NCBI GenBank assembly: GCA_029261675.1
Contig: JAJDBA010000076.1
Span: forward strand, 1 to 16,240
Direction of reading: 5' to 3'
Origin: Nitrospinaceae bacterium
GTDB lineage: Bacteria > Nitrospinota > Nitrospinia > Nitrospinales > VA-1
DNA length: 16,240 bases
The notes under the pieces were generated by a model. It did no database searches. It had not been told where the DNA came from and saw only the letters and a list, made by a program, of their open reading frames with translations. The translations under genes were made by a program, and so were the position numbers. This document shows, piece after piece, positions 1-5,761 of this stretch. Each line of letters begins with the position of its first letter. Positions within the stretch are counted from its first letter, which is position 1.

Positions 1-201
1 TTTCAGGGCTTTGTCGTTTCCATAAACATGATGTAACCCCTGAAACGGATTCTCGAGAGGGTGTCCCGGTTCAATAAGCATGGACTTGATATGTGTCCAA
101 TTACGATACCCCTCTGGATAATCGATCTGAGACTCAGCGCAGACTTGAGATGCGATAGATAGCATGATGGTGAATGCTAAAACCGAAAGACTTTGTTTCA
201 T
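1..201 (-). CDS. Cytochrome P460 family protein, N-terminal part (runs off the window)
   Basis: Only the first 67 codons lie in the window. The start is ATG at 201, preceded by AAGGAG nine bases upstream. Residues 1-22 form a Sec signal peptide (positive MKQ, hydrophobic core, probable cleavage after VCA), so the product is exported to the periplasm. The mature start contains YPEGYRNWTHIKSM, then IEPGHPLENPF and LHHVYGN, which I recognise as the conserved opening of small periplasmic cytochrome P460 homologues. Known family members are c-type haem proteins with a lysine-haem crosslink that oxidise hydroxylamine or handle NO; many homologues are uncharacterised. The haem-binding CXXCH and crosslinking lysine would lie beyond the left edge and cannot be checked. 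The gene is divergent from a MarR regulator, with overlapping promoters. The family call is fairly sure; the substrate is not known. Confidence 0.78.
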   Translation of the reverse strand, partial: MKQSLSVLAFTIMLSIASQVCAESQIDYPEGYRNWTHIKSMLIEPGHPLENPFQGLHHVYGNDKALK

Positions 202-256
202 GTTTGAAAACTCCTTTTTGTTAAATGATTAATAGTTTCGAGTCAGAACTAAAATA

Positions 257-285
257 ACCATACCGCTGAAAAAAGAATTTGTCAA
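257..285 (-). promoter_or_regulatory. Sigma70-type promoter of the cytochrome P460 gene
   Basis: Read on the minus strand there is a perfect -35 TTGACA (280-285), a 17-base spacer and a -10 TATGGT (257-262). The predicted start is near 250, giving a leader of about 49 bases with a good Shine-Dalgarno. The -35 shares five bases with the -35 of the divergent marR promoter, so the two promoters should exclude each other or be controlled by one bound regulator. Confidence 0.6.
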
Positions 286-307
286 ACTAATTTCGATTCG
301 ATACAAT
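279..307 (+). promoter_or_regulatory. Sigma70-type promoter of the marR gene, predicting a leaderless mRNA
   Basis: TTGTCA (279-284), a 17-base spacer and TACAAT (302-307) match the consensus 5/6 and 5/6. Transcription should begin about seven bases after the -10, at or next to the ATG at 314. No Shine-Dalgarno precedes any of the candidate starts at 308, 314 or 323, which fits a leaderless message. A short palindrome TCGA-T-TCGA (293-301) fills the spacer next to the -10 and is a plausible operator half or full site. Confidence 0.6.
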
Positions 308-313
308 ATGTTT

Positions 314-895
314 ATGGATGCTATGCTTTTACATGAATACATAGAGAGGATTTCGCGGGTGCTGGATTCAGAGGCCAGGCTGGCCGGGTCTGATTACAAC
401 CTTCAGCCCATACAATTGAACGCTCTGCATTTTTTAAAGCGCGCAAACCGCTACTCTAATACTCCTCAGGGGGTAACCGAGTATCTAGGCTTAACAAAGG
501 GAACCGTGTCTCAGACTTTGACTACCTTAGAGTCCAAAGGGTTTATTAATAAAACTCCAGACAAAAAGGATGGCAGGGTGGTTCACTTGGACGTGACACG
601 GTCAGGCAGGAAGTTGTTGGAGAAAGCAGTTCCCTCACCTTCTATGCGGAATGCCTGGAAAGAGCTTCCGCATCAAGAGCAAAATCAGTTAGTAGAAGAT
701 CTAAAACGGCTCTTAGTAGAAATGCAGAAAATGAATGGTATGAAAGCTTTTGGGGTTTGTGGAACCTGCCGCTTTAATCGAAAAATAGGAGAGAAAAAGT
801 TTTTTTGTGAATTAACGGAGGAGAACTTAAGCCAGAAAGATACCGACCTTCTTTGTCGAGAGTATCAATCCGAATCGAAGGCTATACCTACATAA
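314..895 (+). CDS. MarR-family transcriptional regulator with C-terminal four-cysteine cluster
   Basis: The product is a 193-residue cytoplasmic winged-helix DNA-binding protein, expected to act as a dimer. Residues about 28-100 form the wHTH. The recognition helix lies around LTKGTVSQTLTTLE, and the wing around DKKDGRVVHLDVT carries the Asp-x-Arg-type wing tip typical of MarR. After the dimerisation helices there is an unusual tail of about 45 residues with cysteines at 149, 152, 165 and 181 (C-x2-C-x12-C-x15-C), which suggests a Zn or Fe-S site or a thiol switch. I chose ATG 314 because the in-frame ATG at 308 overlaps the -10 box; ATG 323 is also possible. DUF2024 follows after 30 bases, and cytochrome P460 is divergent. 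MarR proteins often control the adjacent divergent gene, so P460 is the likely target (inference). Confidence 0.85.
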   Translation: MDAMLLHEYIERISRVLDSEARLAGSDYNLQPIQLNALHFLKRANRYSNTPQGVTEYLGLTKGTVSQTLTTLESKGFINKTPDKKDGRVVHLDVTRSGRKLLEKAVPSPSMRNAWKELPHQEQNQLVEDLKRLLVEMQKMNGMKAFGVCGTCRFNRKIGEKKFFCELTEENLSQKDTDLLCREYQSESKAIPT

Positions 896-925
896 TCTTT
901 GCTAACAAACTTGGAAAATTTAAAT

Positions 926-1195
926 ATGAAAGTAGATGTTTATGACACCTATACAAAATCTATAAAGGGTCATACCATGCATTTTGATGTTCTGGTTCCT
1001 GAGGGCATTAGCCCCGATACTGCTTTTAAATATGCTCAGGAGTGGCTTGAGAAAAATGGTGAAGATAGTAAGGGTTTGCGTCAAGAACTATGTAATTTCT
1101 GTCATTCTGAATTAGCTCGTTCAAATGTCGAACAGGATATTAGAAGTAGTGGCTACCATATCCTTCAAATGCAAGGTTGTCCAAATCCTGCATAA
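926..1195 (+). CDS. DUF2024 family protein
   Basis: This is an 89-residue soluble protein with no signal peptide or membrane segment. The opening MKVDVYDTYTK, then HTMHFDVLVPEG, the central helix AFKYAQEWL, and the end CNFCHSE (56-62) plus GYHILQMQGC match what I know of the small DUF2024 family, whose function is undefined. C56, C59, H60 and C85 are potential metal or thiol ligands. ATG 926 is chosen, with a weak GGA 11 bases upstream. A TTG at 899 would add nine residues, but the family normally starts at MKV. It sits 30 bases after the marR stop on the same strand, so the two are probably cotranscribed. The coupling to a Cys-containing regulator and P460 hints at a redox or reactive-nitrogen role, but that is speculation. 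Confidence 0.82.
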   Translation: MKVDVYDTYTKSIKGHTMHFDVLVPEGISPDTAFKYAQEWLEKNGEDSKGLRQELCNFCHSELARSNVEQDIRSSGYHILQMQGCPNPA

Positions 1196-1215
1196 TAAAA
1201 TGGGTGAGTTTTATT
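1194..1215. terminator. Possible weak bidirectional terminator between convergent genes
   Basis: A perfect seven-base A/T stem, AATAAAA (1194-1200) and TTTTATT (1209-1215), has an eight-base loop and is followed by T-rich sequence on the plus strand. It lies in the 32-base space between the DUF2024 stop and the convergent usp stop. The stem has no G-C pairs, so it would be weak, and the call is positional as much as structural. Confidence 0.3.
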
Positions 1216-1227
1216 GAGTTTTATTTT

Positions 1228-2076
1228 TTATCTGAATAAGAGCAACGGTATTTTGCAAGTCTTGATTAGTGATGCGGTTGTGCTTCCCAGTAAGAAGCTG
1301 TGTATGCGTGAGTGGCTATACGCACCTGTGATCAGAAGGTCGATCTCATTTTCGATTACGTAAGAGGATATTATTTGGTCGGCGTGAGAGCTTTGTTCTA
1401 TCTTCAGGGTAGTTTGGAACCCGGCTTTATTTAGTTTTTGTTCGGCTTCTGCCGTTTCGATTTCCCCTTTACTGCGTTCAACCGCTAGCAAGTGACACTC
1501 TAAGTTCTTTCCTAGTAACGGGGTGATGTAGTCGATTGCTTTGTGTACACTGTCTTTACCGTCATAAGCAATTAAGAAGCGTTTGATCGGGCGTATAAGT
1601 AAAGATACGATAAAGAGTGGTTTATTGAGAGCGCGTGCAACCTTTTCTAGATTTGAGCCTAGAAAAACAGAGTTGATATCTGCATGTTCGCCTCGTTTCC
1701 CCATGAAGATCATTTCAACGGAATTTTCAAATTCGTGAATGGTTTCAACCAAGCTACCACGTCGGTGAATAAGGTTTATGTTTTCAATACCAGCTTCTTT
1801 CAAAACTTTGGCCCCATGTTCAAGAATTATTTTCCCCTTCTTTTGATCTAAACGACCTCGCTCTTCATCAACCTTTGTTAATTCCTCCAGAAGATTACTG
1901 CGTGCCTCAAAGCCCATTAATCCAGTATGGTCTGTCGGTGCCTGATAATCTGAGGAGCGGCGCATAACATGGAGGAGATCAATCTCAGCATTCATCTGCT
2001 TTGCAACCCACGCGGCAGTGGTGCAGATATTATCTGCATAAGCCGACCCGTCGAGACATACTAATAGTTTAGCCAT
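1228..2076 (-). CDS. Universal stress protein, tandem UspA domains
   Basis: This 282-residue cytoplasmic protein has two UspA domains, about 1-160 and 166-282. Each opens with a beta strand ending in an Asp (LLVCLDGS, D9; FLIAYDGKDS, D172). The first ends with a nucleotide-binding loop GKRG (126-129) then GS at 140-141, so ATP binding is plausible. In the second the loop is GAYS (251-254) then GS (264-265), with Ser replacing the second Gly, so that half may bind nucleotide differently. The start ATG 2076 has AAGGAG seven bases upstream, and the TAA stop of the sulP gene abuts that Shine-Dalgarno. The 12-base gap makes this the second gene of a sulP-usp operon. Its likely job is regulating or protecting the transporter or stress tolerance (inference). 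Confidence 0.9.
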   Translation of the reverse strand: MAKLLVCLDGSAYADNICTTAAWVAKQMNAEIDLLHVMRRSSDYQAPTDHTGLMGFEARSNLLEELTKVDEERGRLDQKKGKIILEHGAKVLKEAGIENINLIHRRGSLVETIHEFENSVEMIFMGKRGEHADINSVFLGSNLEKVARALNKPLFIVSLLIRPIKRFLIAYDGKDSVHKAIDYITPLLGKNLECHLLAVERSKGEIETAEAEQKLNKAGFQTTLKIEQSSHADQIISSYVIENEIDLLITGAYSHSRIHSFLLGSTTASLIKTCKIPLLLFR

Positions 2077-2088
2077 TCTTTCTCTCCT

Positions 2089-3579
2089 TTAATGCTTTGG
2101 CATCAGTTCAAGCGCATTGGGTTTGTCATACACTGCAAGACGATCAACAATCGTAGCGCTCGCTTTATTCATTCCAAGTAGATGAACGGCCGTTCCTTCA
2201 CGACGGAATTTCATGACAACATTATCCAACGCGCCGACAGCGGACAAGTCCCAGAAATGGGCTCCGCTGACATCAATGGTGACATCTTGCACTACTTCTT
2301 TGAAATCGAAAGAACCAGAGAAGATACCTGCAGATGCAAAAAAGACCTGTCCATAAACCTGGTAGGTACGTTCTTCTGCATTCTCAGATAAATGGGATTC
2401 GATTTTTAGTAGTCGCGACACTCTACGGGCGAAGAAAAGAGAACTCGTCAAAACTCCGACAAAAACACCCATTGCCAAATCATGTGTAATAACAACGACT
2501 ATTACGGTGGTTATCATTACAAGACTGGAGGTTTTTGGGTGTGTTCTCAGGTTTTTAAAAGATGACCAATCGAATGTTCCAATCGAAACCATTATCATAA
2601 CGGCAACGAGGGCAGCCATTGGAATTTGGCGTACCCAATCTCCGAGAACCAAAAGCAAGAACAAGAGGAACAGTCCTGCGAAAAGTGTCGATAAACGACC
2701 ACGACCCCCGGACTTAATATTGATAACCGATTGCCCGATCATTGCACAACCTGCCATGCCTCCAAAAAAACCAGATACAATATTGGCAATACCTTGCCCA
2801 ACGCATTCGCGGTTTTTATTGCTGGAAGTATCTGTCAGGTCATCGACAATGGTTGCTGTCATCAGCGATTCGAGCAGGCCGACAGCCATGAGGGTGAGAG
2901 AATAGGGGAAAATAATCTGCAATGTATTCAGGTTGAGCGGTATGTCGGGCAACAGAAAAATGGGTAAGGTAGAGGGGAGTTCTCCCATATCTCCTACCGT
3001 GCGTAAATCCATTCCAAAATAGATACTGATTGCCGTAACAGTAATGATACTGATAAGCGGTGATGGAACAGCCTTTGTGAAACGTGGGAAGATGTAAATA
3101 ATTGCCAGTCCGAGAGCGACCATGCCGTACATCTGGACTCCTGCTCCCTTGAACTCTGGAAGTTGTGCCATGAATATTAAAATGGCCAGGGCATTTACAA
3201 AACCTGTTACGACAGAACGTGAAACAAACCGCATGAGGGAGCCTAACCTGAAAAAACCAGCAATGATCTGCAAAATCCCTGTCAGGATAGTTGCCGCAAG
3301 GAGGTACTCAAGCCCGTGCTCTTTCACCAGTAAAACCATGACAAGAGCCATGGCACCCGTTGCGGCAGAGATCATGCCAGACCGGCCACCGATAAAAGCA
3401 ATGACAATAGCAATGCAGAATGAAGCATACAAACCCACCTTGGGGTCAACACCGGCAATGATGGAGAAGGCAATCGCTTCAGGAATGAGGGCTAGTGCGA
3501 CAACCATACCTGCAAGCACATCATTGCGTATATTGCCAAGCCAGTTATGTTTTATATATGAGAGTGATAGAGAGAGCAT
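2089..3579 (-). CDS. SulP family inorganic anion transporter with STAS domain
   Basis: This is a 496-residue inner-membrane secondary transporter. Residues about 15-388 form the multi-helix SulP core, with the signature ALIPEAIAFSIIAGVDPKVG (30-49) and a conserved second-half stretch from VGLLESL to CAMIGQS (233-284). A cytoplasmic STAS domain (about 405-490) ends the protein, with the loop DLSAVGALD (444-452) at the usual regulatory position. Related proteins carry sulfate, bicarbonate or dicarboxylates. The general fold resembles cyanobacterial BicA, but the substrate cannot be read from sequence. ATG 3579 fits the family N-terminus, though no Shine-Dalgarno is visible. It is the first gene of an operon with a universal stress protein 12 bases downstream. 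I found no convincing promoter between it and the cspA-type terminator. Confidence 0.92.
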   Translation of the reverse strand: MLSLSLSYIKHNWLGNIRNDVLAGMVVALALIPEAIAFSIIAGVDPKVGLYASFCIAIVIAFIGGRSGMISAATGAMALVMVLLVKEHGLEYLLAATILTGILQIIAGFFRLGSLMRFVSRSVVTGFVNALAILIFMAQLPEFKGAGVQMYGMVALGLAIIYIFPRFTKAVPSPLISIITVTAISIYFGMDLRTVGDMGELPSTLPIFLLPDIPLNLNTLQIIFPYSLTLMAVGLLESLMTATIVDDLTDTSSNKNRECVGQGIANIVSGFFGGMAGCAMIGQSVINIKSGGRGRLSTLFAGLFLLFLLLVLGDWVRQIPMAALVAVMIMVSIGTFDWSSFKNLRTHPKTSSLVMITTVIVVVITHDLAMGVFVGVLTSSLFFARRVSRLLKIESHLSENAEERTYQVYGQVFFASAGIFSGSFDFKEVVQDVTIDVSGAHFWDLSAVGALDNVVMKFRREGTAVHLLGMNKASATIVDRLAVYDKPNALELMPKH

Positions 3580-3620
3580 AAGATATATTTTTAAATTTAC
3601 GGGTAAAGTATTTTTTCAAA

Positions 3621-3650
3621 AAAGTGAAGTCCTTTTTTAAACTTCGCTTT
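3621..3650. repeat. Inverted repeat upstream of sulP
   Basis: AAAGTGAAGT (3621-3630) and ACTTCGCTTT (3641-3650) form a ten-base stem around a ten-base loop. One position is U-G on the plus strand and a C-A mismatch on the minus strand. It ends 41 bases before the sulP start. On the minus strand it is followed by a T-run then an A-run, so it could be a backup terminator for the cold-shock gene or a leader hairpin of sulP. Confidence 0.35.
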
Positions 3651-3718
3651 GTTTAAAGTTGTTTTATTGCGGCCTTGGGTTTGAGCTGGATGTAAGATGT
3701 TTTTGCTGCGGCAAAAGA

Positions 3719-3748
3719 AAAGGACTCGACCAAATGGCCGAGCCCTTT
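3719..3748 (-). terminator. Rho-independent terminator of the cold-shock gene
   Basis: On the minus strand AAAGGGCTCGGCC, loop ATTT and GGTCGAGTCCTTT form a 13-pair stem with two G-U wobbles, followed by TCTTTT. It lies 66 bases after the cold-shock stop. The two wobbles become A-C mismatches on the plus strand, so the hairpin is oriented to stop minus-strand transcripts. A small second hairpin (TTTTGC-TGCG-GCAAAA on plus, 3701-3716) follows immediately. Confidence 0.75.
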
Positions 3749-3814
3749 GACATCATATGAAACCGAAAGGACTCTGGAAGAATTGAAATTCTGCCTGATG
3801 AGATTTAGCTGTTT

Positions 3815-4015
3815 CTACTTAGGGACCACTTGAGTGGCTTGTGGCCCCTTTTGGCCCATACCTTCTTCAAATTCGACGGACTGGCCTTCTGTGAGAGTTT
3901 TAAAACCGTCTCCTTGAATCTCAGAGAAATGAACAAAGAGGTCTTTGTCATTTTCTGATTGAATAAAGCCATAGCCCTTACTTTCGTTAAACCATTTTAC
4001 TGTTCCTGTTGCCAT
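3815..4015 (-). CDS. Cold-shock protein (CspA family)
   Basis: This is a 66-residue single cold-shock domain, the usual length for the family. MATGTVKWFNESKGYGFI carries the first strands and RNP1 (KGYGFI, 13-18), LFVHF (26-30) is RNP2, and the C-terminal strand ends in QATQVVPK. The aromatic residues W8, F9, Y15, F17, F27, H29 and F30 form the nucleic-acid-binding face. These proteins bind single-stranded RNA and DNA, melt RNA secondary structure and assist translation or antitermination. The start ATG 4015 has AGGAG nine bases upstream. A clear intrinsic terminator follows. The upstream gene-free stretch allows a leader of up to about 226 bases, as in cold-induced csp genes, but nothing in the sequence proves cold induction. 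The paralogue (cspA, cspD or other) cannot be assigned. Confidence 0.95.
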   Translation of the reverse strand: MATGTVKWFNESKGYGFIQSENDKDLFVHFSEIQGDGFKTLTEGQSVEFEEGMGQKGPQATQVVPK

Positions 4016-4248
4016 AATAAATTTCTCCTGCGATTGTGTGGGAACGCACTTCCAGAAAATCTGGCTGACTTTTTCCCTGATTTGAAATTGGGTTGGATTG
4101 ATGCAAGAACTTTTAGCTAACCACTAGGAGAAACAACCAAACGATCTTCGATCTGGCAGACCAAAGTGTTTTTATATATTTACTCAAGGCGAGATACTAG
4201 AAAGAATCAACTTACACTACAACTGAACAACCTATATTTAGAACAACC

Positions 4249-4277
4249 AGAATAGCATAAAGTCTGGGCATAACCAA
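4249..4277 (-). promoter_or_regulatory. Candidate promoter of the cold-shock gene
   Basis: On the minus strand there is TTGGTT (4272-4277), a 17-base spacer and an extended -10, TGC-TATTCT (-10 at 4249-4254). Transcription would start near 4242, giving a leader of about 226 bases. A second candidate (TTGTAG, 17 bases, TAGTAT) lies closer to the gene, so the true start is uncertain. Confidence 0.35.
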
Positions 4278-4285
4278 ACTTTATG
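4256..4285. repeat. Strong hairpin overlapping the candidate csp promoter
   Basis: CATAAAGT (4256-4263) and ACTTTATG (4278-4285) are perfect inverted repeats. On the minus strand the stem extends inward to 12 pairs, including one G-U, with loop TTATGC. On the plus strand it is followed by TTTTTG, like a terminator, yet no plus-strand gene lies upstream. It may be an operator, an mscS 3' processing or termination structure, or the end of an unannotated plus-strand RNA. Confidence 0.45.
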
Positions 4286-4386
4286 TTTTTGAAGTCACAA
4301 TTCCATGACACCTGCGCTGATTTTCATCAAGCCAGAATAAACTTCAAACCTGTATTTGATGGGAAAATTGATTGGGTGGGGAGTTA

Positions 4387-4404
4387 AAGCGACGCTGACC
4401 GCTT
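4387..4404 (+). terminator. Orphan terminator-like hairpin
   Basis: AAGCG, an eight-base loop and CGCTT are followed by CTTTTT on the plus strand. It has the shape of a short intrinsic terminator but sits in a plus-strand stretch with no gene. It lies 34 bases beyond the mscS stop on the opposite strand, where no T-run follows it. This is a low-confidence structural call. Confidence 0.25.
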
Positions 4405-4437
4405 CTTTTTAGATTAAGAAATCGCAGTAGATAAAAA

Positions 4438-5316
4438 TTATTCTGTTTGAAATGCGTTTTTGTCGTCGTCTGCGGACAATTTTTCTGGTGTTAGCGCAAC
4501 ACTATCTACTGATAATAACTTTTCGCCGATCCCATCTATAGCCTTCAACAGTGCTTCATTGACGACATAACGGGTGCGGAAATATTTCTGGCTGGGAACC
4601 CAGAAGCGTATGCCGAGTACAACACCGCCATAAGTAAAGTCATGTACCCCTACCAACGGTTTGGGGTCCTCCGACAGTTCTGGGAATGCTGAGAGTGTAT
4701 CCTTTAAGGCTGAAATAGCCGCCTCAATATTTGCTGTGCCGGCAAGGGCGATCTTGGTTTGTACAACCCGACGATTTTTGGAATTTACGATAACCCGGCC
4801 AATAATCTCTTTATTGGGGATAATGATTTGTTCGCCATCTTCGCCAATGAGAAGGGTATAAGCCAGCTTAATTTCTTCAACAACACCGCTGATACCGGAA
4901 CCTATGACCGAAATGGTATGACCTATCAAAAATGGTCGACCTATAATAATGCCTACCCCCGCACCATAATTCGAAACAGGGCCTTGGAGTGCCATGGTAA
5001 GACCAAATGTCGCTGCGCCTGCTAGTGCCACCAATGGAGTAATTGTTAGGCCAAAGTTGCCGAGCGTAATTATTACGACAATGCAGATAAAAATTAATTT
5101 GACGATATTTCCAAAAAAACCTGCCAAGGTTGATTCGACTTGTTTGTTTATGGAAAGCTGGGTTGTCTTTTTCCCTGCCCATCCTGAAATTTTCAACCCG
5201 ATAAAGAGTCCAATTAATGCACCTAAAACTTGAAACCCATAAACCACGGCGAATTCAATTAATTTATCGATAAGCTTGGTCAAGGTTTGAAAATTTTGTT
5301 TTACGGTTTCTTCCAT
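4438..5316 (-). CDS. Small-conductance mechanosensitive channel, MscS family (divergent type)
   Basis: This 292-residue inner-membrane channel subunit has predicted helices at about 22-45, 66-88 and 93-125. The third is the pore-lining helix, Gly/Ala-rich, with LTMALQGPVSNYGAG aligning to the MscS signature (ALQGSLSNLAAG in E. coli). The beta domain carries EQIIIPNKEI (162-171), matching the conserved IPN motif, and a mixed alpha/beta cytoplasmic vestibule follows. Family members open under membrane tension to release solutes during hypo-osmotic shock; some conduct other small ions. No Shine-Dalgarno precedes ATG 5316, and an 11-base direct repeat (GTTTTTATATT at 5318 and 5341) lies just upstream. 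It follows a YqaE/Pmp3 gene by 46 bases on the same strand, so cotranscription is likely. It differs clearly from the second MscS at 5843 and is not a recent duplicate. Confidence 0.9.
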   Translation of the reverse strand: MEETVKQNFQTLTKLIDKLIEFAVVYGFQVLGALIGLFIGLKISGWAGKKTTQLSINKQVESTLAGFFGNIVKLIFICIVVIITLGNFGLTITPLVALAGAATFGLTMALQGPVSNYGAGVGIIIGRPFLIGHTISVIGSGISGVVEEIKLAYTLLIGEDGEQIIIPNKEIIGRVIVNSKNRRVVQTKIALAGTANIEAAISALKDTLSAFPELSEDPKPLVGVHDFTYGGVVLGIRFWVPSQKYFRTRYVVNEALLKAIDGIGEKLLSVDSVALTPEKLSADDDKNAFQTE

Positions 5317-5362
5317 CGTTTTTATATTTTCGTGTCTGCTGTTTTTATATTATTTGGAACGG

Positions 5363-5521
5363 CTATTTTGTTACAACCCAAACTCCGTGGATAATGCCGG
5401 GAACAAAGAAGAAAAGGGTTAACACTAAATTGATAAGAAAGTGTTTTCCAATTCCTTTTTTAAGAAAAACGGCCAAGGGTGGCAGAAGTACGGCCGCAAC
5501 AATGATAATAAATTTCTTCAT
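5363..5521 (-). CDS. YqaE/Pmp3 family membrane peptide
   Basis: The 52-residue hydrophobic protein has two membrane spans (about 3-20 and 28-50) joined by a short basic loop KKGIGKH. The family pattern is clear: LPPLAVFLKKG in the first hairpin half, then NLVLTL, then FFFVPGIIHGVWVV. Yeast Pmp3 and plant RCI2 homologues affect membrane potential and salt or cold tolerance; bacterial YqaE is stress-induced with an ill-defined role. ATG 5521 has AGGA eight bases upstream. It is the first gene of a probable operon with an MscS channel, which fits an osmotic or membrane-stress role (inference from context). Confidence 0.9.
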   Translation of the reverse strand: MKKFIIIVAAVLLPPLAVFLKKGIGKHFLINLVLTLFFFVPGIIHGVWVVTK

Positions 5522-5554
5522 CCGTGTTTTCCTGTTTGGTTTCGGGTAGGCACG

Positions 5555-5589
5555 TCGACTTTACCTCAGACCTCAGGCTTTGAAGTCGA
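5555..5589 (-). repeat. Inverted repeat in the predicted yqaE leader
   Basis: TCGACTT (5555-5561) and AAGTCGA (5583-5589) are perfect inverted arms 21 bases apart. Between them is a tandem CCTCAG-A-CCTCAG. The predicted yqaE transcript begins at about 5588, so the RNA would open with this stem. It could be a leader hairpin protecting the 5' end or a dyad operator. Confidence 0.35.
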
Positions 5590-5594
5590 GATGT

Positions 5595-5623
5595 ATCTTG
5601 TAGGCTGATTGAAAGAATGTCAA
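5595..5623 (-). promoter_or_regulatory. Candidate promoter of yqaE-mscS
   Basis: On the minus strand there is a perfect TTGACA (5618-5623), a 17-base spacer and a poor -10, CAAGAT (5595-5600). The strong -35 with a weak -10 suggests an activator-dependent or alternative-sigma promoter, or that the -10 is misplaced. Its start would give a leader of about 67 bases. Confidence 0.4.
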
Positions 5624-5631
5624 GTATTGAC
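5619..5631. promoter_or_regulatory. Palindrome on the yqaE -35 box, possible operator
   Basis: GTCAA-GTA-TTGAC is a perfect 5-3-5 palindrome overlapping the TTGACA -35 element of the minus-strand promoter. It could bind a dimeric regulator that occludes RNA polymerase. It may also be a by-product of having a -35-like TTGAC on each strand. Confidence 0.3.
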
Positions 5632-5761
5632 GTGTTATCTGGGAATGTTTAGCTGGGGGCTATTATTAGATAAATGAACCTCTTTTTAAATTATACGCAT
5701 ATCTATTTTTGGAAAATATTTTTCTACTAATTAGGAGGGCAACGCGATCTACATTTAACCT

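Larger units (their letters stand above)
4016..4437. other. Gene-free region: cold-shock gene leader and mscS 3' flank
   Basis: I see no credible ORF in these 422 bases. The right end lies downstream of the minus-strand mscS stop, and the left end is the leader of the cold-shock gene. The stretch contains a small hairpin CCAGA-AAA-TCTGG (4052-4064) near the csp ribosome site, candidate minus-strand promoters, and two hairpins (4256-4285 and 4387-4404) described separately. The structured leader would fit post-transcriptional control, but no cold-box consensus was recognised. Confidence 0.5.

Noticed and set aside
899..901. TTG at 899 as the start of the DUF2024 gene
   Set aside because: It would add nine residues not seen in the family and lies four bases after the marR stop with no ribosome site; ATG 926 gives the expected N-terminus.
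1091..1105. CNFCH in the DUF2024 protein as a c-type haem-binding CXXCH site
   Set aside because: The protein has no signal peptide, so it would not meet the periplasmic haem attachment machinery, and the motif fits the DUF2024 pattern.
2182..3640. Four plus-strand ORFs opposite sulP, the longest 172 codons
   Set aside because: They are antisense to a convincing SulP transporter, have no recognisable domains and show low-complexity reading typical of shadow frames.
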